Positions 10,784-23,304 are shown, numbered from the stretch's first letter. The stretch is 64,000 nt of DNA from Massospora cicadina (GCA_022478985.1 JAKSZP010013344.1:62001-126000), one strand, 5' to 3'. Numbers and translations are program-made. The notes: generated by a model not told the origin, from the letters alone.

Positions 10784-13700
10784 TTACGCCTGGGCTCCTA
10801 AGAGCCTGAGGTGAGGGAAGGGGAGGGAGGAGGCATCAAGAAAGGGAGGGGGGTTTGCACGCCAGAGCCGTGCTGCAGTGACAACTGAGCGGGGGAGGGT
10901 TGGCGACATAGTGCAGACCTTCAGGGCCATCTCAAAGTGTACCTGAAATTGGGTGATCATGTGTGGAAGGGCCCACACCTGCTGGTCAAAGGCAGCATGA
11001 AGGAAGGAGTTATGGATGGTCCAGATGGCTGTGGCATAGGCAAGGACACGGAGGGGTTGGTGGAAAACAGGCAACTTCTGCTCAAACATGAGGTCTTGCA
11101 CAGGGTGTCCAGACCAGGGCTGAGCATGGAGGAGCGCGCAGACCTTTGGCCAAAATGCGGTGACACCTGGACAGGTGAAAAAATGATGGAGGTGGGAGTC
11201 AATAGGCTCCACACAGCGGGGGCAGCTTTAGTGCTGGAAGGTAGGGCCAGTCCAGTCCCCTGTCCTGTATGAACAGTGGAGCACCCTCCATAAGGTGTTG
11301 GGCACCTTTGCTGACAGGATGAGGTGATAGACATCCTTCCACAATTCCTTAAGGTCGAATCTCATGGAGGGAGGGAGGAGCTCAAGGAGTCTTGGGCGGA
11401 TGGGAGGACGATCTTGGGGGTTGAGTCGAGTTGTGACAACTTGTCCAGTGTGCACAATTGCATGGCAAGGGGGCTGAGGGCAGGGCCTTCCCTTCTGTAT
11501 GGGAAGGCATGGTGGATCCGCGCGCCTACTCGTTTCAGGGCAAGGAGAGCCTGGTTCCAGTAGGGGGATGAGGATGGTTTCAGGCGATGGCCTGGGTGGT
11601 TTGTGAGCCACTCTCCTAATGAGGTCAGAGATGCTCTAGGAAGACCCAGAGCTGCTGACACTGACTGGCGGAGGGCGGGCGCCCATTGGGGCATGGGGGT
11701 CGCGTCCCAGCAGACAATCGGCCCCAAGGATCTTCAGGAAGATTTTGGTGGCGTGGGATCGTGAGTCCAGAAGCCCTAGGCCCCCTTCATTGCAGGGTCA
11801 GGCAATGGTTGAGAAGGCCATTGGTGAATGGTTTGAGCCCCAGATCCAACAGCGGAAAAGTACATTGAGCCGCGTATGAAAGGCATCTGTGAATGGGCAG
11901 ACGTGCGCTAGGAACCAGACTTTGGAGAGGAGGAACACATTGGCCATCAGAGCTCGACCCTGGGGGTAATGTGCCACCAGTTCCAGCTGGCAATCCTGGA
12001 GTTAACTGCTGCGAGGAGCAAGTCCTCATTGTCTTTTAGCGCAACTCCTTGTTGGTTGGTGAGAACGCCCAGGTGACGGAAGGTACCGCGCACAGGTAAA
12101 ATACCAAATGGTGGGGGGAAGGTGGGGGAGCCGACCTGTAAAACTGTTGTCTTGGAGGTGTTGACCATGGCGTTGGACGCCTTGGTGTACCTCTCAATGG
12201 TCACAGCAGCGAGGGCAACATCCCCAGGGCAGCCAAATGCAATAGCGGTGTCATCTGCAAATGCCATGGTGCGGGTGGGGGCTTTACCTGGGACCAGAAT
12301 CCCTGTTAGCTTGTCCTGTAAGGAGGCCAAGCGGGGGTTGAGGGTTATGTTGAAAAGGATAGGGCTCAGGGGGTCCCCTTGCCGGAGACCTTGTCCAACT
12401 GGTACTGCCATTGTAAAACCCATTGGCGCCAGGACTCTGGTGTGGAGCTGGTCATAGAGCGCTGATATCCAGCGCCTAGCTGCGGGGTGGGAGATGGAAG
12501 CGGGCCAGGGAAGCATCAATATACTTCCAGACTACATGATCATATGCTTTCTCCATATCCAGGAGAGCCACTTAGCCATTCACCTTATGAGAGTTAGCAG
12601 TCAAAGTCAAGTGAAGGCCATTATAGTTGTCCCATAACGACCTCCCCGGAATAAAACCGTGCTGGGATGGGAGAGGCGAGGTGACACCCATTTGGTGATG
12701 CTGTTGGCCATAAGCTTCGTGAAGAGCTTGTGGTCTGTGTTGATCAATGCTATGGGGCGCCAGTTCACCAGGTTCTCACGGTCTGATTTCTGGTGAATGA
12801 GGGTCGTGATTGAGCCTCTGGAGTTGGGGAGGACCTCGCCATTCACCAAGAGTGCAGCGAAGAGGTCGCGGAGGGTTCTGGCTATCACCACAGGTTTCAG
12901 AAGGTACACCTCTAAGGGTATTCTGTCTGGGCCTGGGGCTTTAAGCCGTGGGGATTTCAGAAGGGTTTCCATCACCTCCTGGATAGAAATAGTCGCCAGT
13001 AGAGCCTCATCAGCCCGTGGGTCAATGGGCGGCTCTGGAGCCCGCCACAGGAAGTCTTGGATGTCCGACGGGTCCACCTGGGTGGCATGGAAGAGGCTGG
13101 AGTAGAAGCGGTGTAGTTCCTGCGTAATTTCCTCCTTATCCGAAGTGGTTGTAGTGCCAATCTTCAGTGCAGTAATATCCTGCGCTGTTGACAGGGCTTT
13201 CTGTTTCTGAAAGAAGAAGCGGGTGGGGCGTTCCCATTAAGCATAGTAACAAGATGTTGTAAAGTTTGCTGCCTGTTCTTCCTGCAGTGTGAGCTCCAAC
13301 GGAGTGCTTCCTGCGCCACTTCCCAGTCTTTCCAACCATCTGGGAGAGGGCGAAGGCTGGCAGTTTCGCTCCAGATGTCTGATTCTGGCTTCCGCCCATT
13401 TGACTCTGGCGCGAGCTGCGGTCATCTGGGCTTTGGCACAGTTGTAAGCAACGCGGGTGATGCCCTCCTTGGTCACCGCCAATCTAACTTTGTGGTCAAG
13501 CAGGTGGGGTGGGGGAGGTGAGAGTCTCCCGGATGGTCATAGACAGCTTCTCCTTAGTGAAGGGGTTGTTGAGAAGAGTTGGGGCAACCCTAGGCCAGAA
13601 CCTAAGCGATGGTCTAAGTGTGGTGGTGAGGACAACGGTGAGTGACCTGTGATCACTCAGATGGTTGTCACGTGAGATGTGAGAGGGGACGCGGCTAATT

Positions 13701-14327
13701 AGCAGGGGTCCAATTAGTGCCATATCTATGCGTGACGCTGACTGGAAAGCTCCTCCATCATACTGAATCCTAATCATGCAACCTAGGCCAGACGTGGAGG
13801 GTGGGAGCGCATCTATAAAGCCACTCAGGCGAAGGAAATCCTGGAGGCGCTTTGATCCAGGGCGTTCCTTTGTTGCAGGGGGTAAGAGTCACGGACGCGA
13901 CTTATGGTTGTGTTGAAATCTCCCAAGAGGACTGTATTCCATGAGAAATTGAGATGGATGAGCTCTTCCAGAAGCCAGTTTTGCTCCTGACCTGCATTAG
14001 GCAGGTAGATGCTTGCAGCGAAGAAAGAGAAGTCAGGAGTGGTGAGTTTGGCCAGTATGAGGCGGCCACCTAGATATTGTGAAAAAAGTGGGTTTTAACC
14101 CGGGGATTCAAAGCAATAAGGGCGGCATGGTTTGTCCAGAAGGAATTGCCTCCAAACTGTTCATTCCATGCAGATTGTTCATGGGGGAGGATATGGGGCT
14201 CCTGGACAGCAGCGATGTCAATTTGTGCTGACCTGAAGTTGTGGAGGAGGTGGGCTCTCCGCTTAAAGTCCCGCAATCCATTTGCGTTGTAGGATTGCAG
14301 GGCCAGGGTGCTGCCGTGGGGACTCAT
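10784..14327 (-). pseudogene. LINE ORF2: APE endonuclease, reverse transcriptase, zf-RVT (broken)
   Basis: The start at 14327 (MSPHGSTLAL) matches copy 1. Endonuclease pieces occupy 14327-13496. The RT begins with a KAPGPDRIPLEVY block near 12.9 kb, then NWRPIALINTDHKLFTKLMA, GQGLRQGDPLSPILF, and the catalytic AFADD box (codons for FADD at 12250-12261). A thumb-like segment follows (WNWWHITPRVEL). Near 11.23-11.16 kb, CPRCVEPIDSHLHHFFTCP is a zf-RVT zinc-binding domain. An in-frame TAA (11227-11229) lies just before it, and several frameshifts occur upstream. Last residues are LLGAQA. By family knowledge this polyprotein nicks DNA and copies the RNA at the nick; this copy cannot. Confidence 0.88.
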
Positions 14328-14364
14328 AGCTGCTCCCCTCCATGTCCTGGGGGGTTGCCAGCGC

Positions 14365-17069
14365 TTAAACCTGCTGATGTGAGGCGGCTAGTTTTGAGTC
14401 CTTTAGCTTGACTAGTAGCTGCAATCCGTGAGGAGCGTTGAGGGTTCTGAGGGGAAGGAGAGGGTGGAGGGCGGAGGACCCAGTAAGCCAGCCTAGGATG
14501 CTGCCCCCGCTCCGTTGCAGGGGAAGGACCTGAGGGTGCTCAATGGCGACCTCCGCGGTGTCCCCATTTGATGAGTCTGAGTCCATATTCACCTCCTCCA
14601 ACACTTCAAAGGAGCCGCGCGAAATGGACTGTGGGGTTGGGGTAGGACTCTTTGAGGTGGCACTTCTACTGCAGGCTGCGGGTTGCCAGTCCATGCTGGT
14701 GAGCATAGCTCCATTGGGAGCTGAGGGTTGATGCGATAAATCGCTGGTGGAGGTTGGTGGGGGTGCCGCGGAGCCCTGAGTGGGGGTGGCTGACGAGGGG
14801 CGCCCTGTGGGAGATGCCTTGCGCTTGGTGAGAGAGGGTGTTGACTCTGGGAAATTGGAGGGGGTGCCCACTGGAAGAGGGGCATGGGCGCGAAGGTATC
14901 CCATACCAATAGTGGGGTCAGCTGTTTCAACTGCTAGGCGTAAAGCCTCAGGGGACAAGTCTTGAACGGGAACCCAATGTGTGGGTTGTGGAATTGCTGC
15001 TGCGGCCACGTGGGATCAGTTTTGGCCTGGTTTAGGCCCCTGGGTGGTGGCTAAGAGGTCTTGTTTTCGAGCTGTGCAGCCACTATACAGGTGTCCAAGG
15101 GCGTTACACCATGAACACCGTGGGCGCGCCTGATCAGGGTTGACAAAAAAGATCTCAGAGCATGCCCCAACTACCGCCACATGAGGAATAACCTCAATGT
15201 TGCGGGATACAGTGGGGGAGGGGATGAACGACGCCCTAGCAGTGCGAGCTCTTTGAGTGGTAGCATAGTAAGAGGGGACGCTAAAGTCCACTGAAAGAAC
15301 AGACCCAAACTCAATTAAACCACGATGGAGCGCCAGTTTAAGAGACTCAGGATCAACAGTCGTTGGTAGGTTGGAAAAAGTAACCCATGAAATTTTCTCC
15401 AGGTGAGAGCATGTGTGGGAGATGAGGAGAGATCCATGTGGAATAATGACCTGGAGGGTGGCAGCATGGTCAGCAAGGGCAGCTTCAGTGAAGCTCACAT
15501 CGATGTAGTAGCCTATACTGATTCATGGATGGTGGTGTTAATTGGGAATGTCTCCGCGATTGCTGCAAAGTATGAGAAGTAATCTTCCGTTTAGAATTCA
15601 ACGGGGTTATGCCCATAATAAAGGCGAATTGTGTGGGAGAGGGTTGAGCGAGGTAGAGCTTTTTGTGCTCTAGTTTCGGCCCATTTCTTCTTAATGTCAG
15701 CAATAAACGCCACTTCACGGGGATCAGCTTTGAGTAGCGTTGGTGCCAAAGGTGTTTGCCATGCCCCAGTGGCTCCTTTGGTAAGTTTGTGTTTGCTTTG
15801 GGCTGCAATCGCGGGTTGAATGCGAGCTGGTGGTTTGGACAAGTTTGCGGAGTTCCCTTGTTTCTGGAATGTTACAGCAGTTGCTGGCGTTATATTAAAT
15901 TGAGGGGCGGTTTGTTGGGCCTCGCTAAATTGGGGAGGCCCATCCAGATTGGAATTCACTCCAGTCAATTGGGAGGAGGGCGATGTTTCATCACCATCCC
16001 AATTTAATTGGGTAAATTCAGCCTGAGTATTTGCTGTAATTTCGTGGGCAAAACTCACTGGCTGATTGGTGAATTGGTCGTTTTCAGCATATGGAGATAA
16101 AGTGCTGACTTGAGAAGTGCCAATTACGGGGTTTAAATGGGATGGGTGAGATTGGAACTGGTGTGAAGTTCCAAAATCTAAACCATTTGATTCCCATTGG
16201 GAAGAGTAGATTGTCCCAATTTGATGCTTATTGAACCAGAATGTGCAGCTAATCCAACCTTACATCCGAGGGTTTGGGGGCAAGGTGATTGTTGGGCCTT
16301 GCTAAATTGGGGAGGCCCATCCAGATTGGAATTAACTCCAGCCAAATGGGAGGAGGGCGATGTTTCATCACCATCCCAACCTATATGGGTAAATTCAGCC
16401 CGAGTATTTGCTGTGATTTCGTGGGCAAAACTCACTGGCTGATTGGTGAATTGGTCGTTTTCAGCATATGGAGATAAAGTGCCAATTACGTGGTTTAAAT
16501 GGGATGGGTGAGATTGGAACTGGTGTGAAGTTCCAAAATCCAAACCATTTGAATCCCCATTGGGAAGAGAAGATTGTCCCAATTTGGTGCTTAGTGAACC
16601 AGAATGTGCGGCTAATCCAACCTTACATCCGAGGGTTTGGGGGCCAGGTAGCTGGGTATCGCCCCTCATGAGGGGAGCCAGAAACATGGCATCAGCAATA
16701 ATAGATGGGGCTGAATTAGCTGACAGAATGGGGGAGGTGAATGCCTGGATGGGCTGAGTTGCATTCAACTGAGCAGTCGTCTTTAAAACAGCGTGGGTGA
16801 ATGGCCTCCTTGGTTGGAGGGGGCCCAGCGGGTTGGTGGGAGGCAGCGCACGCAGAGCTGTTGGGCGTGCAGGTTGCAGAAGTGTGATCAGGTGAACTGG
16901 CGCTAGTTGAAGTAGCTCCAGGTTGGATGGTGCCTGCTTTCACAGACGCTGCTTGAGAGCGGGTGATTCTGGTTGACCCTGAGGTGGGTAACTGAGGGTT
17001 GCTTCATTTGGGGGTAGTGCTGGCTCATTTGGCTGAGCCCGCGGGTTCTTTTGCGGGGTTTTCCGCCAT
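14365..17069 (-). pseudogene. LINE ORF1, degenerate second copy
   Basis: Translation from the ATG at 17069 gives MAENPAKEPAGSAK and then a stop. Two early stops, at 17025-17027 and 17004-17006, are TGA codons where copy 1 has CGA (Arg), which fits CpG-to-TpG decay. Later frameshifts split the frame into pieces at 16.77-16.18, 16.06-15.59, 15.50-15.02 and 15.01-14.37 kb. The CCHC knuckle, RRM-like segment and C-terminal tail are otherwise conserved with copy 1. Confidence 0.88.
15914..16667 (-). repeat. Tandem duplication in ORF1, copy 2
   Basis: This is the same duplication as in copy 1. The units begin at 15914 and 16291, a spacing of 377 bp, so one base has been lost and the frame is broken. 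The second unit also lacks a few codons relative to copy 1 around 16480. Confidence 0.88.
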
Positions 17070-17159
17070 ATTTGCTAATAGTTTTCGTAAATCTCTTTAG
17101 TGGAGCTAAATTTCAAGGCTTAATTGATTTTTGAAAAGTGATGCTTAGCAGAAAGAGAT

Positions 17160-18480
17160 AAAAAAAGGTTCAGTGGTTCTTCTCTTTATTTACTAAAGAG
17201 TCCATGGAGATAGCAATAAAACAGACATTAATTATCTACTTTGCATTGCCAGTTTCTTTAAACTCACTCTAAAAGGAACTTTATTATAGCTCAGAATCCT
17301 ATAGATAATATTCAATAAAATATTTTCCTCTGCATTGCAAAAAAATCAACAAGATTTAAGGGTAAGTCTACCAAGAACTGAGAGAAATAATATTATCACT
17401 AGTTGAAAAATTCAAAAATAATGTTGACATCATTTTGATATAGTGTCTCTAAAAGAGTCTTTCATTTTAGTTTAACAAATATATTTAATCTCCAAGGATC
17501 TGAAGTCTAACAAGCTATCAAATATTAAAAAAGCTGATTGGCAAATAATGCATATTTTCTTTATCGTAAAAAGACTTCGCCCATTTGAGGAACTAGTTAC
17601 ACTACTTTTATATTGAGCATGAAACTTCATTAGAGTAAAGCAATACCGCAAGTCTAAACTGAATGAAAACAAATGTGAGTATAGTTGAAACAAATATTTA
17701 AATGGGATTTTTTAAGCTTTGCTAACTCCAGCTTATTCACTGCTATTTCTAAGAAAGTAGAGGACATTTACTTTGATAGAATTTTTTTGAATTGACCAGT
17801 ATGAAGAAAAAGCCAATATTTCTGTTAAAAATTAAGAAGGCATCCTTATGACTACCTAGGGCTTGTTTTTTTCAGCGGTGATCTTTCTCAATAACTTGGT
17901 GTATAAGTTCTTGAGGTTCTTATGCCATTAGTACAACGGGACACCAATTTAGGAACTGGTATCAATTGGGATAAAGGAAAAAGGATAAAAGACAATGTAA
18001 ATTTTTTACAATATAGCAGATTTGTAATGCTTAATCTAGTATTAAGATTGTTAAAGTGACTGCTACTTCCCATCAGCTTTTCTAATAACTTTTATACCAT
18101 TACCATGCCTCCTTCATACTGTCCTTAATTTGGAAAACATTGTTACCCCAGCACAAACAATCTCTTGGGTTTAAATTAGGTTACCTAGCCAATGACATCT
18201 TCACAATAGTTATTCAGCAGTCATCGCTTTTAGTTTTGCATGGATTGTTGATCCTGTTTTAAATAGTCCATAAACGTCTTTTATATAATAATAAAAAGTT
18301 GAGTCATTGTGAACACTTTGAATGGGACATCAACTTCCATTTCCAGTGTTTTATAGGAATTTACTAAATCAATTGTTTCCTGAGGTTTTCCATTTTTACG
18401 TTATAGTATTGTATTTTGCCATTGCAGTGGCATGAATTATTGTATCTCGCCATCTTGGCTGGGATCAGATTTCATAATGC
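17160..18480. other. AT-rich interval, nothing recognised
   Basis: Short frames only (at most 73 codons). No domain or repeat partner was found by eye. Confidence 0.5.
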
Positions 18481-18489
18481 ATATAAATA

Positions 18490-18640
18490 TAAAAATAGGC
18501 CATCTTGTCATTGCGGTAGCAGTGAGTATCTTGGTTCTGAATGATTGTCAGAGAATTTATTGTTCACTCATCTGATTTTTAATAACCCCTTGACTGAAAT
18601 ATAACAGCCTCAGTTCATTTTATCATGTAGAGTTTGTGGT
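18490..18640. repeat. Dispersed repeat shared with 58790-58900
   Basis: About 110 bp containing GTGGCAGTGAGTAT-like and ATGACTGTCAGAGAGCTTA-like segments recur near 58.80-58.88 kb in the same orientation, with many substitutions. It could be a fragment of an LTR or a non-autonomous element; the ends are not defined. Confidence 0.5.
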
Positions 18641-18894
18641 GTCTTCTTGCAGAAAAATTTGTCATTGGTATATTTCAGGGGGAGATATTTAATTGTTTGT
18701 TTTAGGCAAGCCGACCAGGGGATGGGCATTACTGAAAGAAGGAAAGTAAACATTGACATGAAACCTGAGCATAGTCAACTCCATTGTAGAAAGTTTTTTC
18801 ACCTCCAGATCAGGACTCAGATTTTTCTTGTTACGTCATGGGTAAGGTTTTCGTGTTATTAGACCTACTAACTGCCAATATCTTCCTTCAGCTG

Positions 18895-18985
18895 GCACCC
18901 CAATCAATATGCAAAGGGTGGAAATCAAACCTGCAACCTTCAGGTTGGTATCCATATGCACTACTGACTCACTTTCCACCCCCTC
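18895..18985 (-). repeat. tRNA-like sequence, possible SINE head
   Basis: On the minus strand, GGGTGGAA and TTCCACCC can pair as an acceptor-like stem. Between them are an A-box-like TGAGTCAGTAG and a B-box-like GGTTTGATTTCC, with the stem CAACC/GGTTG in the anticodon position. The loop sizes do not make a normal cloverleaf, so it is more likely a decayed tRNA-derived SINE or tRNA pseudogene than a working tRNA. No target-site duplication was identified. Confidence 0.4.
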
Positions 18986-19267
18986 AGGGAGAGATGTTTA
19001 AGTGAGGAGATTTATGCTCAGAGTTATGGTAGAGTTTCTATACTGGAAGAGAAGTATCTCCAGTGTGAGAACCTCCAGGATGAAAAGATAGCTAACTATA
19101 TATTTTACCATCATAAAAGAATTAAAACAACTACAGAAAACAAGAAAATTGAATAAAAAAGATTATATCCATTCTATTTAATATCACATATGTATTTATT
19201 TTTATGTATTTTTAATTTAATTCTATTTTTTATGAGTTTTATTTTTTGTAGTTTATTTTTTTATAAG

Positions 19268-19522
19268 GAAGCCCTGATGGAGCCCCTATGACAGCGTATC
19301 TATCTGTTGGTTGCTCTGTGTGGTACATGGTTGGGCGTCACCTCTATCATTCTGAGAGGTCATGTTTGTTGAAATACTCAGCAGTTTGAGCTGGGTGCAT
19401 GTTGTGATGCATGCTTTCTCTCATAAGGCCAGCGGAGTATATCTTGGGGTGCATCTTGGCTATCATAGACTCCTGAGGAGGGGTGCACTAGGGATCCTCA
19501 TTTAACCTTGGTGGTGCAGAAT
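19268..19522 (+). repeat. Possible second tRNA-derived SINE
   Basis: A GC-richer island in AT-rich DNA. A hairpin ACCTCT/AGAGGT with a nine-base loop sits where an anticodon arm would be, followed by TGTTGAAATAC, a B-box-like motif with a deletion. The following 140 bp contain paired GGTGCA/TGCACC-like elements. The arrangement (tRNA-like head, unrelated body) fits a SINE, but no second copy is present in this window. Confidence 0.3.
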
Positions 19523-19539
19523 AAAAGTAATTTATTATT

Positions 19540-19870
19540 CAAGGAAACTTTGGACATATTTCTTTTTATGTCAATTATGGCCCCAAATTGCCTCATGAAC
19601 CTTACTCCAATCAATAGGTCATACGATTGAGTTAAGTATTATTTTTACAGAAGCTGGTAGGGCAGCCAGTTTAAATTGGGGCAAAAAGCTGTAAGCTCCT
19701 AAGAATGACCAAGTGGAGCCCACAGTACCATCCTTTTAATTGTGTTTGACGTCTGGTGATAAAATAGCGTGGCAAACATCTTGGTAGGTACAATATTAAA
19801 TGGTACCCCTGTGTCAATGACTTCCCTGACCTTGATATTTGCAAAAGTATCATCTCAGTAGATAATTACC
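19540..19870 (-). pseudogene. Ty3/gypsy aspartic protease fragment
   Basis: Minus-strand reading gives KVREVIDTGVPFNIVP; the codons for the catalytic DTG motif are at 19807-19815, followed by the hydrophobic strand expected in retropepsins. Similarity weakens to the left and stops interrupt the frame. Degenerate minus-strand sequence up to about 20.98 kb lies where gag would be expected, including a Cys/Lys-rich patch near 20.45 kb that may be an eroded zinc knuckle. No RT or integrase could be followed leftwards, so the element is truncated or overwritten. Confidence 0.55.
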
Positions 19871-19879
19871 AAGAAATTC

Positions 19880-21240
19880 AGGTCTTCTGTTAAATACTTA
19901 CTTAAAAACTTTTAAACATAAGTGAAACACGAAGTCATTTCCACAATGTGGGTAGACCTGTGTAAACGTTCCCACCAGAAAATTTGATTTTATTACATAA
20001 AAGGGAAGCGCATTGGCAGAGAGGTTTGGTCCATCCAGAGGGCATTGTTCTGGTAACTTCCTTAGATTTTAGTACTTTGGTTTAAGACCCCCATCTGAAA
20101 GTATGTCTCTAGAGGGTATCAATCACCTGAAAGCAAGCATTACAGTAGATGACCTGTGAAGGGTTCATATTAGTCATGAAAAAGATTGTGCTTTTTGTAT
20201 AAGGAATGTATAAGAGTATTGTTGGATAGGTGATGCCACTTTTAAAAGTTTTTTTAATCTTGGAATAAATTTGGGGTTTAAACCACAGTGAGCTTCAAAC
20301 GCCGTCACCCCTTTTATCTGCGGGTAAGGAAGTGTGGCGCATGTGTGGTTGGGCCATACAACATAATGAATCATTTTTCAGGGTGCTGGACTTGTTGAGG
20401 AAAGACTTGGCACATTAGTGTAAGACAAGCTCAGTTGCCTTTGCAAAAGTAGAAATTCACACTTATAATCCATTTAAATTCATCTGGTTCATGATTGTAT
20501 GCTTCACTGGTCACATTTTTTCGCTTCTGTAGTCATTTCCGCTTTCAGTGGACATTCCTCTTGCAGTAATGAGCGTTCATGCAAGGGAAGTCCACCCTTG
20601 ATAAAAGTCCAGCCATTCAGACTTGGATCAAATGAATGGATGTTCTTAGGTCTGGAGGGCGTTCTAGTGTTCTGGCAGAAATGCTAGGCTCTTAAACCAA
20701 ACTTGGGATCCATAAGATAATGACAAATTGCTGTATATAATTATTAATCATGGTAACATCATGTCCCCTTATAGTACAGGAGCCATAGCATAGTGAGCTC
20801 TTGAATGGTCCATAAGGTCAATTTTAAAGCTATACCTGTCTTGGTTTCTGATAAAACTCCAGTCCCTATCAACACGTGAGTTCCATGAATTAATTTGTTT
20901 CCAAATCATATAGGGTCTCAAGGCATTACATGATAATGTAAGGTGGTCAACCTTATTATAGGCATCCTCTCCATACATCAAAAGAGATTCATTGCATGCT
21001 GTTTAACTTATATAATAATGGTCTTTCTTCAAGTAAATTGTGACCTGATTCACTTCTGATGTTAAAACAAAGATGAGAAGTATCACTTTGTGTTGTTCTG
21101 GCGCTCCTTCTGAGGCAAAATAAAACCCTTTAAATATCTACATATAAGTAACTTTTCTTTCCGCTCAGCGTAGCTTTCCAAGCAAAATATACATGATTTA
21201 ATAAAACAAATCCAAATAGCCCGTTGTAGTTTTGCTCTGA
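19880..21240. other. Degenerate interval, probably gag remains
   Basis: Short minus-strand frames (20174-20374, 20769-20981) precede the protease fragment in the order expected for gag, but carry no motif I can name. Confidence 0.3.
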
Positions 21241-21449
21241 TGTCCTCAGATTCTCCGCCAGCTGCTCCAGTGTGGGGCAGCGGCGAAACTTCCCCTTCCA
21301 TTCTCCATACAGCAGGAAAACGCGCTAGGACTGGTTCACCCAGTTATTCTAAACCCAAGGGATGATTTGTTCCTCCCAAGGATCTCGACGCCCACCTTGC
21401 TCATACCCAAGCAGTACCTCGCTGCCCCCTGGTGCTCCCCCAGAGCAAC

Positions 21450-22352
21450 ATGCGCTACAGCATAAGGGTCAAGTATGGGAAACTATTCTCATACCACGAC
21501 CAAGCCATTATTGAAATGGCACAGGAGGTGATGATACCCGCCAGATTTATAGATTTCTGCCCCTATAAGGGGTATTTTGACCTTGGCTTCACCTGCGAAG
21601 TCAATGCTGCCACTGCACCAACTGTGCCCCTGGTATTCCAGGGCACCTCTCTCCCCACAACTTGGACCTAGCTCCCAGTGGACACCACTTTGGTGGTCCA
21701 GTTTTCTGGTTTGCCAACCCACTTCCCCCTGAAGCGCTCCACCAAGAGCTGATGAACAGTTTGGCAGCCTATGGCTCCAACCCCATCTTACAATTTGTGG
21801 TCCCAAATGGGGCCACACGACTCACTGGGCCTTGGGAATATGCCACGATCAGCTCTGAGTTTAATAAAATCAATGTGTTGATTCCCCCTTGCACCATTAT
21901 TCCTTCAGCGCCTGACCATCCATTTTGGGCCCACGTCAAGGGCGGGCGGATGATCTGTCCATCATGTTTTGAGTTGGACCACTCAAAACACAAGTGCCCC
22001 TTCTTATCCACTTCTGACAGATCAGACTACTTGTCCACCAATCCTTAATCTGCCACCCACCCTGTACTAGTTCTGTCATGGGGCACAATCCTACCTCCCC
22101 CCACCCCCAAAACTGGAAGCTGCAGCTGCACTTGCAGCCACCAATCATCCTCCTCGCCTCAATGCCACAAATAATTTCCTTCAATCAAGCATCAAATTGG
22201 ATCCCAGTTCAATCACATGCTTCCTCAAACGAATCAACCAAACCTCAACTGTACGCTGATTCCCCAATACAATTCAACCAAAACCCATGGGAGTTATTGG
22301 CTGAAATTGACGAATCAGGTAAGCTCAGTTAAGAACCATCTCTGCAAATCAA
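21450..22352 (+). pseudogene. Second-family LINE ORF1-like gene, frameshifted
   Basis: From the ATG at 21450 (MRYSIRVKYGKLF) the frame runs to a stop near 21671 and resumes in another frame (21662-22048, LAPSGHHFGGPVFWF onward). Codons at 21957-22001 encode a CCHC knuckle, CPSCFELDHSKHKCP. After a third frame shift, SNWIPVQSHASS and NPWELLAEIDESG resemble WVPVQDLSPEA and GSFAVLEEVNMDSD in the C-terminal part of the ORF1 at 1783-4506. The three-part order (RRM-like, knuckle, acidic tail) therefore matches LINE ORF1. No endonuclease or RT follows; 22.44-23.01 kb holds only unassigned Lys/Ala-rich frames. Confidence 0.6.
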
Positions 22353-23304
22353 GCGGTTTTTAATGCAGAATGGGACGACAAATACCCCTCAATGATATAC
22401 CCCACAGCCAAACGCCAAATCGTTTTGCAGTGATCACATGCTTGCAGTCGTAGCAGCTGCAACACCAAATTGTCATCCCCTTCATAAAACTGTCGCCAAA
22501 TCAGTGGCAATGCTCACAGGAGGAATTCCACATCCTGTTATCCCCAAAAGTCTTACTCAAAAGAGTAAAATCACAATAAAACAGTTATACAAAAACGTTA
22601 AAGATGCTATCCAGAATGTGGCAACTATAGCATGAAACCCAAAAGAGAAAACAACCTGAACCAACATTACCACGTTCATTAAACTCTCAGATGCCCGCAT
22701 TAAAGCTGAAAAAGCATTAACCAAATTTATCAGTTCCATCTTCCTAGCTGGCAATTTCCATGAATACCAATAATCAGCAATATCAAACCACATGCTGCAG
22801 ATGCCCCAAAAGCCCTTACTGTCTGCCTTGACATGCAGTCTACTATGGGAGGAAGAAGCTGCTGCTAAAAATGAGCCCCATGAACCCCTTCTGCCATGGA
22901 GGGATAAGCAGTTTCCGCTTCCCATCTGGTTGGTTGTTTGCTCAAAGTGTTCACTCAATCCGCTCATTTGGGAATTTTGTTTGAACCAATTAGTTACGTT
23001 TTTAGTTTAGTTTTAGTTTCAGTAATGTCCGTCCCAAGGTTGGCATACCTCGAATAAATATAAATATCTACTTATATTTACATCTCAGTCAAAGGGGGAA
23101 GTTGAACCTCCTTGGGTTACCTAATCGACTTTCAGAATATGCGATAGATATAAGTTGGGATTTACTAATTCAAGTATGAAGGGTGGCCTGCGTCACCAGA
23201 TGTTAAGGCTTTGTTATGAGTACGTGAAGAGCCCCTCAAGGAAAATCAAACTCTTAGTCCCTGGAGTTGTCAAGGTAATTACCTAAATCAGTACTAGAGC
23301 GTCA

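Larger units (their letters stand above)
10728..17159 (-). mobile_element. LINE copy 2, near full length (about 6.4 kb)
   Basis: The copy runs from the 5' end at 17159 to a seven-T run at 10728-10734, which is a seven-A tail on the element strand. It contains the same leader, ORF1, ORF2 and ORF1 duplication as copy 1, and it supplies the 3' half that copy 1 lacks: RT core, zf-RVT domain and a 3' UTR of roughly 50 bp ending CCATCTAGTACT plus A7. Both ORFs are interrupted. Similarity to copy 1 is very high across the overlapping 4.6 kb, so both derive from a recently active family. Confidence 0.93.

Noticed and set aside
10937..11272. Plus-strand 111-codon Gly-rich frame
   Set aside because: Antisense to the zf-RVT end of LINE ORF2.
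18895..18985. Functional tRNA gene
   Set aside because: The stem and loop sizes do not make a proper cloverleaf and the A box is imperfect.
7430..22910. Shared string CATGGAGGGATAAG at about 7434 and 22896
   Set aside because: Only about 14 bp match and the flanks do not align; probably chance.
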